From positions 68,765,370 to 68,829,369 of the forward strand of contig CM043952.1 of assembly GCA_014529385.2 (NCBI GenBank): DNA of 64,000 nucleotides. The letters run 5' to 3'. Positions 24,424 through 35,560 of the stretch are shown here, one piece after another. The notes below the pieces were generated by a model, which saw only the letters and a list, made by a program, of their open reading frames with translations, did not search any database and was not told the origin of the DNA. The position numbers and the translations under genes were made by a program. Positions within the stretch are counted from its first letter, which is position 1. Every line of letters begins with the position of its first letter. Source of the stretch: Adiantum capillus-veneris. Taxonomy: Eukaryota > Streptophyta > Polypodiopsida > Polypodiales > Pteridaceae.

Positions 24424-25036
24424 ATGATGGAGTCTCTCACTATCCAATCTTGGAACGTTAAGGAGTTGAAAACTCGTAAGAAGAGTACCCTATTTTGGGA
24501 GGAAATTTAAAAGGAGAAGGCAGTCAACTGTTGGGCCATCCAGGAACACCACTTAGATGCCCATAGCAAGAGAAATCAGGTGCTAGGAAAGAAACTAGTA
24601 TTCTATGGAGAAGGAAGTAACGGTTTCACTGGCTTCCTCAGCATTGCGGACAGAGAATTGGAGCCGAAGATGGTTCTAAACCACCCATCCGACAGAATCC
24701 TGGGGATTAGAATCAGATGGGAAGGGCATCTCTTCACCATTATGAATGTGTACGACCCTTGCAATGCAAAAGATAGAGCTAAATTATGGATACATCTTAT
24801 AGATGCTCCTATTGAAGGTGAGTGGTTGTTAGTTGGCGACTTCAATATGGTAGAAAAGAGTAGGGATAGAACAGGATCCTCCAGTATGTTGGTTGGCTCG
24901 AAAAGGTCTAAATGGCAAAGTTTGTGCGAAAAGTGGGCGATGATCGACTTATGGGAAGTTGGCCCATGGAACAGCACACATGGATTCACCTACACAAGCC
25001 TCTAGTATGCCCGCAATGCCTCCAGGCTAGATAGAT
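24424..25036 (+). pseudogene. LINE ORF2 endonuclease, N-terminal part
   Basis: An APE-type endonuclease nicks target DNA to prime reverse transcription. From ATG 24424: SWNV motif, a stop in the first 30 codons, the QEHH catalytic Glu region, GDFNM (Asp/Asn of the active site) at about 24836-24850, then TAG at 25003-25005 and the SRLDR motif at about 25020-25034. The domain is cut there by copia D and continues at 28947. Confidence 0.88.
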
Positions 25037-25038
25037 GC

Positions 25039-25229
25039 TATTGGGGTATAGGCGCCTGTGCCTTGCCCGGCCGCCCAGAGTCCGGGGCGCCCATTGACTT
25101 GTATACCTTATACATAGCATAAGTGTATAGGGGGCTGCTCACTCTTTGAGTCTCCCCACCCATATCTGTGTGTCGTGTGTCTCCTTCTCTCTCTCAGTCT
25201 CCGTCTGTGGTGCTCTCCAATCCCCTTCA
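25039..25229 (+). repeat. 5' LTR of copia D
   Basis: 191 bp, starting TATTGGGG (TG mutated to TA) and ending CCCCTTCA, followed by the primer-binding site. Confidence 0.88.
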
Positions 25230-25231
25230 AT

Positions 25232-25244
25232 TGGTATCAGAGCG
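25232..25244 (+). promoter_or_regulatory. Primer-binding site of copia D
   Basis: TGGTATCAGAGCG matches the initiator-Met tRNA site used by most plant copia elements. Confidence 0.9.
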
Positions 25245-27137
25245 ACAGGTGTGAGAGCGTAGATGGACGACTTCGCGATGAACTCGTCGGCTATGGCGGA
25301 GTGGTCACAGATCTGAGCAAAGAAATAGAAGAGGCTTGTGGACATCCATACAGAGGCTTGCAGGAGAGATCTCAGGAGCTTCCTAGTGCTCACAGATCAG
25401 TCCACAGTTCCTCTACAGATCAGCCCACTGTGTACAACATCTTCCCTCTTCTCGGCAAGCTTTGCAACGGCTACAGATTGGAGCTTGGAGCTTCCATAGA
25501 CATGGAAGCATTGTGAGATTGATAGATTCAGCTCACGCATTGAGGTGGGAAGTGAGTTTGAGCCTTTCTATGAGTTCAAAGAAGCACAGAAGAAAGTCGT
25601 TCAGTTTTTTGGCAGTTTGGCAACAGTCTACTGTTTTGCTCATAACTTGAGCTACAAAGCTCCGATTCCAAAAAAATTGGTTCAAAATGAAGCTGGCTTC
25701 AAGCTCTACGACGTTGTAGAATGAATTGTTTTCTAATTTGGAGTGCAGGTGGGTCTAAAATTAAAAACACAGAGACTGTTTTTCAAAACAGTTTTGGGCT
25801 CTGTTGTTTTCTTTGCTGTGGACAGCTTACCCGTGCACACTGCAAGTAGAAGGCAAATATGAGGTGTTACAAGATCGGGTTTGACTACCAGGTATAGGTT
25901 AAGTCTAGTACTCCCACAGGTGTTGCCAGTTGCAGTTGAGTGGTTCTTCTGTAGTGTTGTGGCTTGCATACATGGTCTTTGAGCGGGTAATGCTGTACGT
26001 ATGCTTATGTGGTGAGCAGTAGATCTTGTGAGCAAGTGCAGAGGTTGGTTGTGGATGACATGTATGGTCACCTGTGGTACTCTTTGTGAGCATTTGTTGG
26101 ACACAGGTTTGCAGATCTTATGCATACATATTGAGTGTAGTTTGATGCGCATTGATTGCTCATTGTATTGAGCTTGCAGGACAATGGTTATTTTGTGTTG
26201 ATAGCCATTGTGCGTCGAAACTCTGGCGAAATTTTCCCAGGAGGTTTATCCGCATAATTTATGCGATCTAGGTAGAGATTGCGAGTTACACTCAGCATTT
26301 GCGTGCGGTGTTCTCTGCAGGTGGGAGATTTGTGCGTGTGTATGCATCGATACCGCACAATGTGGGCTTGGTGATTGGCTCACGGTTTGACAGGCGTACA
26401 GTTATCTTGGCACACTCACAAGAGTGAATATTGTGATGTATGCTTGTGTGGCTACGAGCTAGGTAGCCGGATTCGAGCACTAATGTGTGTATGCATTGAT
26501 ACCGCACAGTGTGGGCTTGGTGATTAGCTCATGGTTTGACTGGCGTACAATTATCTTGGCACACTCACAGGAGTGAGTATTGTGATGTATGCTTGTGTGG
26601 CTACGAGCTAGGTAGCCGGATTCGAGCATTAATGGCTTGAGGTTTTTCAGCAGGTTTCAGCACAGGTTTACAAGTTTACAGGCAGGTTTGAGGGCTTATT
26701 TGGGCGCTGAATTTTCAACCATTGTTTCCTCTTTGCAGGTGTCCGTGTATGGCTCAGCTGTAGGCTGATCTGGGACACGTTTGTGACTTGTTTATGCAGT
26801 TGTTTAAGAGCTGAATTTTGGGGTTGTTTTGGGGCTGATTTGCAGCCATATTTTACAGCCATACAGGAGCTTGGTTTACTCTACAGGAGCCTTGTACACC
26901 TGGCATTTGGGATTTGCATCATTGCCATTTGTGGAGCACTGTGTGGTTACACTACTGCGAGAGATTTTATGTGTGGATTCGCACGAGCATTGTAGGTGCT
27001 GGTGAGCTCTTTTTCGGAGAGAATTTTCTCGTTGCAGGTTGCTTCTTTTGGATTAGTTGAGTGCATTTCATTGCTACCGTACCTAGAGTAGAGTTACAGC
27101 TCTTGGTTATTTTTAACATTCACTTATAGTAGTCAAT
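25245..27137 (+). other. 1.9-kb leader of copia D
   Basis: No coding content recognised. It contains the 149-bp tandem duplication listed below. Copia H has a comparable 2.3-kb leader, so a long leader is a family trait. Confidence 0.6.
26336..26633 (+). repeat. 149-bp tandem duplication in copia D leader
   Basis: Copy 1 is 26336-26484 and copy 2 is 26485-26633. Both run from GTGTGTATGCAT to GATTCGAGCAYTAAT with only a few differences. Confidence 0.93.
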
Positions 27138-28682
27138 ATGTGTGAGACTTTCGAGTCTAGGACAATGACTCATGAGAGACGGCATTCTCGTTCGTGTCGA
27201 CACTTGAGATGTTGGCATTGTGGTCACACAGGGCACATTAGACGGCGATGCTTTCGTCGTATAAGATAGCACAGGAGACAGGCTAGTCTCAAGGATGCAG
27301 TAGATGCTATAAGCTCCGTTGACTTGACAGTTGTAGGATCAGATACAGTGTCTGAGTACCCTAGTGAAAGTGAGGTCACATTTGCTTCTTGTATTACTCC
27401 TGATTTTTTGACATCTGAGGATAGTGCACTTCTTTTGCACTGGGTGTTAGATAGGGACGCTACTTTTCATGTCACTCTGTATCGTGACTGGTTGAGTAGC
27501 TATTCTAGCAGAGTGCATGGTAGTGTGCGATTGGCAGATGGGTCTCTACATGAGATTGCTGGTTCAGGAGATGTGAGACTGTCATTACCGAGCGGTGCAT
27601 CGTACGTGCTCAGAGATGTGCATCATGTGCCAGATTTGACGATGAGTTTGATCTCTGTTGGTCAGCTCAGGGATAGTGGATGTCGGGTATCACTGCTTGA
27701 GCGATCTGTTGCGTTGCATTTGGGTTTGCTAGTGATTGCGAGAGGTGCTAGAGTTGGCACATGGTACCCATTGCACATAGTACTGGTGCGAGATGGTCGA
27801 GTCTCAATCTTGTTACAGCCATGCAGACTGCAAGAGACCCGGACAATCTCTTTTGCTCATGGGTTGTAGGATGCTTTGCATGGAGTGCAGAGTAGTGAGC
27901 TTGTTGTGCACACAGTTGGGGCACGACTTGAGCAGTCACACAGAGAGGTGATAGAGTCAAACATGCATGCTTTGCTAGTGACTAAGCAAAGCAGAGAGTC
28001 AGTTGTGCGAGATACTTTTATGCAGGATAGACATGTAGAGCGGTCTTGCTCTAGTGAGTCACGACAGGAGGACGTTGTGCAAGAGTCTATGCATACGGGG
28101 TTAGAGCATGAGAGCTCTAGTGAGTCATAGCAGATCGAGTGGTCATGTTTGCAGTGGATGATTGCAGAGGAGGCTGAGATATCAGCGATTATGAAGTCAT
28201 TCCTTTCTATGCTCGACAGTGAGCATGGGGATATAGTTGTGTAGGATATTTCTTCTAGCAAACACCTAGAGCAGCTGGTTTGCTCTGAGGTTGCACGACA
28301 GGTTGATGCGTCTTTTGCGGACAGTCGGGAGATGCATGTGGCTGACACGCCTTGTCAATCAGAGATGCATATTTCCAGGGATATATATGTTGATGCATGC
28401 TCCGTAGAGCTAGCAGGGCCCGCTAGCATTGCATCGGCATTCGGTGGTCTCATGTATGAGATGCTGATCTTGAGACCGGATATCGCAGCTGCAGTGGAAG
28501 CATTTGCAGTTGGGGTTGTCAGTTGTTTGTTGACTGATGATGGCATAGTGCACGAGGGAGATCTGCAGGTATTGCGTACATACTTGCAATACGTGTGTGG
28601 TACGTCTGGTGGTGTATGGACTTACACGGGAGCAGGACAGCCGGATGCACACGATCACAGCCAGCCAGTGGACATTAGTTGA
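27138..28682 (+). pseudogene. Reduced copia D frame: zinc knuckle, defective protease, RNase H fragment
   Basis: One frame from ATG 27138 to 28682 (515 codons) is broken only by four TAG codons at 27267-27269, 27867-27869, 28128-28130 and 28242-28244. The order is: knuckle CWHCGHTGHIRRRC (27210-27251); protease region beginning WVLDRDATFHVT, where the catalytic DSG has become DRD; ISVGQL as in copia polyproteins; a Ser/Glu-rich linker with no homologue I know; and an RNase H-side fragment (GGLMYEMLILRPDIAAAV, about 28440-28500, then VLRTYLQYVCGT). The gag core, integrase and RT are absent. The frame continuity across the junctions is notable. Confidence 0.8.
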
Positions 28683-28728
28683 GAGCGGTTTTCTCTCACC
28701 TTTTTAGTCTTTAGAATAGGTTCTCTTG

Positions 28729-28759
28729 CTTAAAGGCACAGTCGCCTTTAAGTGGGAGG
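28729..28759 (+). promoter_or_regulatory. Hairpin and polypurine tract of copia D
   Basis: CTTAAAGGC and GCCTTTAAG form a 9-bp stem with a 6-base loop (28729-28752), overlapping the polypurine tract AAGTGGGAGG (28750-28759) just before the 3' LTR. Confidence 0.8.
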
Positions 28760-28760
28760 T

Positions 28761-28946
28761 TGTTGGGGTATAGGTGTTTGTGCCTTGCCCAGCCGCCTAT
28801 AGTCTGGGCGTCGACTTGTATACCTTATACATAGCATAAGTGTATAGGGGGCTGCTCACTCTTTGAGTATCCCCACCCATATCTATGTGTCGTGTGTCTC
28901 CTTATCTCTCTCACTCTCCGTCTGTGGTGCTCTCCGATCCCCTTCA
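28761..28946 (+). repeat. 3' LTR of copia D
   Basis: 186 bp, TGTTGGGGTATAGG to CCCCTTCA, the partner of 25039-25229. Confidence 0.9.
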
Positions 28947-29474
28947 GTTCACACCAAGCTAACTGGATACCGTCGTTGATGGAGATGAAGGTAGTCCCAA
29001 CAACAAGCCTTTCGGATCACATTCCTCTATACATACATTTTAAGAAGAATACAGGGGAGGAGCAGACCCCAAGAGATGGGAAAAAACTGTTAGTGACAGG
29101 GGCACACCTATTCAAATACCCTCTTTTCAGGAATCTAACCAAGAAAGCACTGGGTAAGCTCAAAAAAGATGTTGACCTCAACAAACACAATGCGTGGAAC
29201 CTCTTTGATCGGAGCATCCAGAAAGCAATCATAACCTCGGGTTTCCGAATCAAGAAAGTTAGGGAGGTACACCTTCTGCATCTTACAACAGAGGTACAAT
29301 TGCTTACCTCCAAAAAATCCAATGGGCATGCTACGGAGGATGAGCACAAACGATGGCTCGAAGCCAAATCTAACCTTGCTAATGAGTAGCTAGAAGATAT
29401 CAGAAAGGCAAGGCTTCTCTCTAGGGAGACTTTCCTTCAACCTGAAGCTTCAAATCAAGCTCAGTTTTTCAGGG
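28947..29474 (+). pseudogene. LINE ORF2 endonuclease C-terminal part and start of RT linker
   Basis: Continues the endonuclease interrupted at 25036: TSLSDHIPLYIHF carries the catalytic SDH motif (about 29005-29040). A Lys-rich linker follows, typical of the stretch between endonuclease and RT. A TAG at about 29387-29389 ends the longest frame, and the LINE sequence ends at the LTR of element E. Confidence 0.85.
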
Positions 29475-30319
29475 CTCCTCTTATAGGCCAAGAGAGTGAT
29501 TAGGAAAGAGATTATGAGCAAGATGAGTTATCACAAAGTAAACTCAGTTAGAGGTATTCCCCTAATGAGAGAGCTCTATGTCCCCTGCTTATTAACCAAT
29601 TTCCTTCTAATCGCCTTCATCATGGTGAGCTTTGTCTCCATGCCACCTTCCATAGCTTGAATCCAAGAGATTCCTTATAATATTTGAGATAATCTTGACA
29701 AAATAAAAGAAAATACAGCAATAATAGAGAAACCTATAAGAAATTGGTGTGTGTAGTTGGATAATCATGACTTCTTCCCAAGTAGACAGATAGGCTCCAC
29801 CATTTTGGCCATACCTCCCAAACCATAGCTCCAAAAATTATAAACAAAATAGGGGCAAAAGATCAGCTCGATGCCTACAACTTTTTTGTTCTAAACTTTT
29901 TCCAATTTTGAATGAAAAAAATAGAGAAAAATCCCACAAAAATATGTGTTCGTGTTTTGCTTTCCAAAAGTCTTCCAGGTAGTCCCCTCTTGAGCCTTGT
30001 GCCCACAAGTGAATTATGCTTGTATTTGATGATATTTTGTTGACTCCAACTCAATAATGCATAAGATTCTCCTCCCTTTCACTATTAACTTTTACTCTTC
30101 ATCTGTAGTGACCGTCAAGTAGTGACCGTCGGGTAGAATCAGCATCTAGTGATTTTTTTTTCTTTTCATAGGGTTTGTTCCTACCTCTCCTTATTCCAAG
30201 ATCCAAATGTGTCAAAATCATAGCTATGTACAAAATAAATACATAGGTGTTTTTGTGATTTTCATGCATCAAGTGCATACCAAGAGAGAGGTGGAGTAAA
30301 ATTTGAAAAACATCCCTCA
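29475..30319 (-). repeat. Truncated 3' LTR (U3) of element E
   Basis: Matches 37526-38220. It keeps a roughly 150-bp segment (about 29800-29950) that LTR 2 lacks. The outer edge CCCTCA at 30319 is the same in both LTRs. The low-coordinate end stops at CTCCTCTTATAG, the TATA region. Confidence 0.85.
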
Positions 30320-30323
30320 TTAG

Positions 30324-30333
30324 CCTTCTCCCT
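30324..30333 (-). promoter_or_regulatory. Polypurine tract of element E
   Basis: Minus strand AGGGAGAAGG just upstream of the 3' LTR start (TGAGGG at 30319). Confidence 0.65.
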
Positions 30334-30349
30334 GAAGCTAGAGGCATTT

Positions 30350-31480
30350 ATGTCTCTAACTCTGTACTTGTTTCTTCTTCAATTGAGGTGGAGGAGTCTC
30401 CCTCCTCAGGGATTTCCATCATAGGTGCTTGATCAAACCTCAAAAAGTACTCCTTCAACCTCCATCCATTGACACATGTTTTGTGAAGCCTACCATCTGC
30501 ATCCGTCAATTAATAATTTCCATTATTGTAGCACTTTCTAATGACAAATGGCCCCTCCCATCTGGGTGAAAACTTTTTGTCCTTTCTAGTGTCAAACCTG
30601 TTATCATACCTTAGGACCAACATACCTTTCTTGAGACCTTTTTCCCTAAGTCCCTTGTTGAAGGTAAGATAGTTGAAAGCATCTTCTCTTTCTAGTTGAA
30701 GACTCTCTAGATCAAGAATGTGGTTGTGAAGATGAGCATTAGGGCGTTCCATCTGCCTAGCTAGCACCCTGAGACTAGCCAATTGTACTTCAATGGGTAA
30801 AATAGCCTCCTTACCATACACCAAGTGATATGGTGTGAACCCAAGGGATGTGCAAAATGAAGTGCGATAAGCCCAAAGTGCAGTCATAAGATGCTTGTCC
30901 CAATCACTTTTGTCATTGTCTACATGTTTAGTGATAATCTTGCAAATCATTCCAGTTACCTTTTCCACCAAACCATTGCATTGTGGGTAGTAGGGAGTTG
31001 AGTGTCCTTGTGAGATACCCATCTTCTCCATCAACTCTCATACCAGGTCTCCTCTAAAACCTGGTCCTTTGTCAAAAATTATTTCAAGCAAAGTTTCAAA
31101 ACAGCAACAAATGTTTTCAAATACAAACTTAGCCACTTCCTTAGCTGTAATCCGGGTCGTAGTAACTGCTTCAGCCCACTTGGTCATGTAGGCCCCACCC
31201 ATGATGATATACAATTTACTTGATTGGCTCATTGGCAAAGGCCCAATGGCGTCAATTCCCCATTTCTCAAATGGTCCATATGATATTATAGGAGTCTGTG
31301 GCTCATATGTGAGCCTCTTGAGTCACCAGCCTTCTGACAGTCTTTGCATGTTTTGCACCAGTGATGCACATCTCTCTGTAAAATAGGCCACACAAACCCG
31401 GCTTGTAGAACCGTCCTAGTGGTGATGTCAAGTGAAAATTTGCCTCCACAAACACCATCATGGCAACTTGAATTTATTTC
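30350..31480 (-). pseudogene. Integrase of element E
   Basis: The catalytic Glu lies in HSTPYYPQCNGLVEK (about 31000-30950). The core start (MTKWAEAVTTTRITAKEVA, FDKGPGFR) is in another frame at 31238-31038. The C-terminal domain has FSPRWEGPFVIRKC and ends in an acidic tail near 30355. The H2C2 part (HWCKTCKDCQ) is at about 31330-31360. There is at least one frameshift at about 31036 and a stop at 30510. Confidence 0.85.
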
Positions 31481-31486
31481 TGTGAT

Positions 31487-32610
31487 TTATCTAGAGAGAG
31501 GTACACGCCTAAGAATTCGATCCTTACCCTTGCAGTATAGGTCGCCATTGATAAGGTGGTATTTTGTTGCCTTGCGCACAAGCCACTTCTTTTGTCCCTT
31601 AGTAAGATCTTTAGTATACTCTCTTGTGTCCAATAAACTCATGATGTCAGGCATAACATTGTTACCTTGGAAGAGAGGCAGCTTCAACTTGATAGCACCC
31701 ACCACTGGTACGTATTGTAGCTTCTCTCTAGCTAGAGCATCTGCTTCTTGATTTTTTTATCGAGGGACATGATGTAATTGTACAACTTGAAACTTCCCTA
31801 AAAGTTCCTTAACTTTGCACAAATGGCCTAGCAAGCTATGATTTTTACAAGCCAAGTTCTTTGTATTTGTTTTATTAAAAGCATGGCATCACCAAATACA
31901 TTTAACTATTGAATACCTTGTGTCACACACCACTCTAACCCAAGAGTTAAGGTTGCATGTTGTGCTTCATTATTGGAGTGGAAATCCAAGAGATGCCCAA
32001 TAGAGAATTCATTTTCCCTTTGTTTGTTGAAGATGACAATGCCCGCTTCTGCAACTTTGTCCACTTTCTTCTTATAGGCTCCATCAAAGAAAAGAGAGTG
32101 AGTCCTCTCTATCTTAGGGACTTCCAACATAGGTGTTACTTCTTTGTCACTTGTCTTTATCTTCAGCTTCTTTTCATAGTAGCAATGAGTAAGAATGCCT
32201 CCTAGACTAGCTCTTGTGGAGCTCTCCACTTGCATTAAGTAGTCAAACTCTTGTAACCTTGTGAGCCATTCGGAAATCCTAGAAGAAACATCCATGCGTT
32301 GCATTACATAAGAAAATGTTTCTTCCATTGTTAAGATTATGAATGGTCTAGAGAATAAATAAGAGAAAAATTTGGTGGTAGCAAACATTAATGCAAGCAC
32401 CATGTGCTCCACTACCGTGTATCTCTTTTCTGCGTCATCATGCGACTAGAGAAGTAGATAGGACACATGAAAGAAGTTTGAGGATCCTTGTGCATCAATA
32501 CTGCCCCAAGTGGGTCATTGCCCACACTAGGGTTTACATAAAATGGCTCATCCCACTTTGGAGGTGCAATGGTGAGAAGTGAGGCTAGAATTTGTTTTAC
32601 CTCATTGAAT
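31487..32610 (-). pseudogene. Dual RNase H of element E
   Basis: The first RNase H (about 32600-32230) is degenerate: the usual VDAS active site reads VNPSVGNDPLGAVL, as in the fossil connection domain of Tat elements. The second, archaeal-type RNase H follows at about 32130-31740 with the acidic residues in FFDGAYKKK, NNEAQHATLTLGL, FGDAMLLI and EADALARE, so the complete active site is there across a frameshift near 31906. The segment after it (31705-31487) is the RNase H-integrase linker. Confidence 0.85.
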
Positions 32611-33599
32611 TATTGTTCATTTTCTTCACTCCAAGTGAAGATCTCTTCATGGGTAACTTGTTGTAGAGGGAGAACAACTTGAGAGAGTAGGTGAATGAAC
32701 CTACTCAAATACCTCACCTTTTGAAGAAAAGATGCCAACTGCTTTTTTGTGGTGGGAGAGGTCAAAGCCACCAAGGGTTGAACCTTGCTTGGCTTAGCTT
32801 CAATGCCCTTGGCAGAGATCACATGGCCAATAAGAGTAGCCTTGCTTTCACCAATGTGGCATTTCTCCACATTGAGTTGGCCACCGAAAGCCTGCAGAGC
32901 TTAGCTAGACCTTCATAAACTTTCTCCAAATGAAGAGAGTGGGATCTATAGACAAAAGTCATCAATAAAAACACGGATTGATTTTCCAAAGAATAACTAA
33001 AAAACAAATGTCACATAGTGTTGAAAAGTGGTCGAAGCATTAGTGAGACCAAAAGGCATAATTTTGTAAGTAAAACAGCCCCATGGTGTGATGAAGGTTG
33101 TCTTCTTTTGATCTTATTTAGCGATGTTAATTTGGAAGTAGCCTGAGTAGCCATCACATACAGTGTAGCACTCATGTCTTGCCAGCTCATTGAGAATTTC
33201 ATCTTGAAGAGGAAGAGAAAAATGGTCCCTCTTTGTGGCTGCAATAAGGGGCTTGTAATCAACACAAACCCTCCACTTACCATTCTTGTTTGGTGTGATT
33301 ACCACTGGAGAAACCCACTCTGAGTCTTCAATGGGATAGATGAAACCTGCTTCTAGGAGTTTCCTTACCTCTTTGATCAAGGTGTCTTGTTGAATTACTT
33401 CTAGCTGTCTGAGCTTTTGCACTCTAGGTTTACATCCCTCTTTGAGCTTAATGTGATGTTGAACTACTGTGATGCCAGTGATTTTATCATATTCATCAAT
33501 GAACAATGTGGTAAAATTACTTAGCATCAAAATATAATCTTTAGGCTCCTTCCCACAGAACTCACTAGAGAGCATTTGATGTAGCTTACTTTGCTTCTA
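32611..33599 (-). pseudogene. Reverse transcriptase of element E
   Basis: Fingers region EAGFIYPIEDSEWVSPVV and RVCVDYKPLIAATKRDHF (33575-33114), a frameshifted palm with FGLTN-like and FIDD in place of YVDD (near 32955-32985), and thumb GHVISAKGIEAKPSKV with LRYLSRFI-like text (32870-32610). At least three frame changes. Confidence 0.85.
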
Positions 33600-34262
33600 A
33601 CAGAGGTTGTATACATGGTAGGTTGATCCATCCTCTTACAGTCCTTCAGAATGACCCCCATCATCTCAATTCTATTGTCACTTTCTTCAGTTGTTGTTGA
33701 ATCCTCCTCTGAACTGGTTGAAGAGTCACTACTAGAAATCTCATCCATAGAGGTTTCTAGATCCATGTCGTGTTGCCGACCTGTCTTCATGTCATACAGT
33801 ATTAGCTTCCCTTTGGCATCCTTCATCTGGATTATGGCGGTGTCCTAGTCTTGCTTATCTCTCATAGCCATAAGCCAAGGTCTCCCTAGAATGATAGGAT
33901 AGCCCTCCCCTTTGTGTGGCATGACAAAAATGTCCACTTCTACCTCGGTGTTGAACGTCTTTATCCTAACTGCATTTATAGCACCAACACATTGAACTTT
34001 TACATTATTTGCCATTTTGGCTCGGCATGGTGCCACAACCTACTGACCTCTAAACCCAAATGGTGCATCATTTTTTCACTCATGACGCATATTTGTGTGC
34101 CACCATCAATGTAGATATTAGAGATGTGATGCCCTTTGATGTGAGCATCCATCACTGATAGTATGTCATCTAGATTCCTTCTAGAGATAGCCCCAGCTAT
34201 CTTTGGCTTTGGTTGTCTCGTGCTAATCATATTTGTCCATTGTCTCCTCACCCTAGGTGCTA
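33600..34262 (-). pseudogene. Aspartic protease region of element E
   Basis: The active-site loop reads YIDGGTQICVMSE (about 34100-34140), with DGG rather than DSG or DTG, a form seen in Tat elements. YPIILGRPWL (about 33870-33900) is the late motif. The acidic segment 33826-33650 leads to RT. Confidence 0.75.
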
Positions 34263-35560
34263 GGTGGAGTAACTAGGGCCATGTGATTTTTGGGCCCTGC
34301 ACAGAAACATCTTGAACCAAATCATATGGTTTAGAATATTCACCCAAAGAGAAATCTACAATGTCAATTTTATGTCGTGACTTGGATGGATTTTTGCTAG
34401 ATTCCCCTTCAATTTTCATATTTTCTTCCTTTTGGGTAGATTCACCATGCTTAGCGCGCTTTACCCCCATGGCATCTACTCCTTTAAACTTGGTCTTACC
34501 TTTTGCCACTCCCTTGATATCCTCCTCCACTTTCTCCTTTCCCTTACCTTCAAGACTAATGACACTTTTACTGCCTGGTTGGCGATTGGTGGTGGGGGTA
34601 AGGGTGGAATGAGAGGTTGTGGTGGTCATGGTGGATGTGGTTGAATGGGTGGTTGTAGGATTTTCATGGGTGGTGCTTGTTGTGGTGCCCTCGGTGGTGG
34701 TGGTCTTGCTCTCACTGGTGAAACCTGGTTTTGTATGGCTCCTCTATTGAAATTCTGCCTCCTTGTGTGTGGGCAGTAACACATACCATGGCCATCCTTC
34801 CCACAATTGTAGTAGTGGTATTCTTGGTTTTTCCTTTGTTATCCTCTCCCTTGCTCTTGATTGCGGTTGTGTGCATGCCCTTGTTGCACCAAATGTGCAG
34901 ATAGATTCTGAAGCTGAGTAGTGATGCGGCTCAACAGGTCTTGCTACTCTTCTCATGTCTCTTGTGGTTGGGTTCTCTGAGCGCTTGTTGCAGTCATTGA
35001 GGTTAGTTGGATTGAGCTTGATTCCTCTGACTCGTTGGCTCTTGCTTGCATGCGTAGCTTCTTGTCTTTAAGGAATGCTACTTCCATTGCCAACTCATAC
35101 ATTGCAGGGAATCTCTCCTTCACCTTCTCTTTGAGAGGCAACAACAGGCCAGCAATGAAATGGTCTTTCTTCAAGAAATCAGGCGCTCCTTCACCTTCCT
35201 TCAGTGAGGCAACCCATCACTCCCACAAATCCACAAACTTGGATTCATAAGTGGCATACTCTAGCAGACTCCCCTGCTTTAATTGTGTCCGCAGCTGCCA
35301 TAATTTTTCTAAGGTTGTGCCTCCACCAAACCTCTTCACAAAGTCAGCACGTAGTAAGTCCCATGCATCCTTGAGATCTTGGGAAAAGCATCGTACCAAG
35401 ACTTGGCCTCTACTTTTATTAGTAAAGGAAAGATTCGTAGCCGTGAGGCGTCGTCATCCTTATTGGAAACCACACAAGCAATGTCAAAGTTATCCAAAAA
35501 AACTGTGGTGATGTCTTCTCCCTTCTTGCCACTAAATATGGAAAAAGAGACACTTGCCAT
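34263..35560 (-). pseudogene. Gag of element E
   Basis: Starts at about 35560 with MASVSFSIFSG; gag core motifs AKSWYDAFP and LRADFVKRFGGG; then a spacer with a degraded knuckle (NCGKDGHGMCYC near 34765-34800) whose first Cys is now Tyr. The Lys/Ser-rich C-terminal part is at 34629-34273. Broken by frameshifts. Confidence 0.78.

Larger units (their letters stand above)
25039..28946 (+). mobile_element. Reduced Ty1/copia element D, inserted in the LINE
   Basis: LTRs at 25039-25229 and 28761-28946 share the stretch ATACCTTATACATAGCATAA and most of their length. The primer-binding site and polypurine tract are intact. The internal region keeps a zinc knuckle, a mutated protease and an RNase H fragment but no integrase core and no RT. 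Compared with copia H (48807-55761) it shares the LTR start (TGTTGGGGTRTAGG), the tract AAGTGGGAGG and a leader of about 2 kb, so it looks like a non-autonomous derivative of that family. I could not find a matching TSD (GATGC on the left, GTTCA on the right). Confidence 0.85.
22120..29474 (+). mobile_element. L1-type LINE, disrupted and 3'-truncated
   Basis: ORF1 (22702-23905) and the endonuclease start of ORF2 (24424 onward) are in order on the plus strand. Copia element D (25039-28946) is inserted in the endonuclease domain, and the LINE resumes at 28947 with the SDH motif. The sequence stops being LINE at about 29474, where the LTR of element E begins; no RT domain is found beyond 38220. 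The 5' edge is not marked; 22120-22701 is probably its 5' UTR. Confidence 0.85.

Noticed and set aside
25034-28951. Target-site duplication for copia D
   Set aside because: GATGC on the left and GTTCA on the right do not match under any LTR edge I tried.
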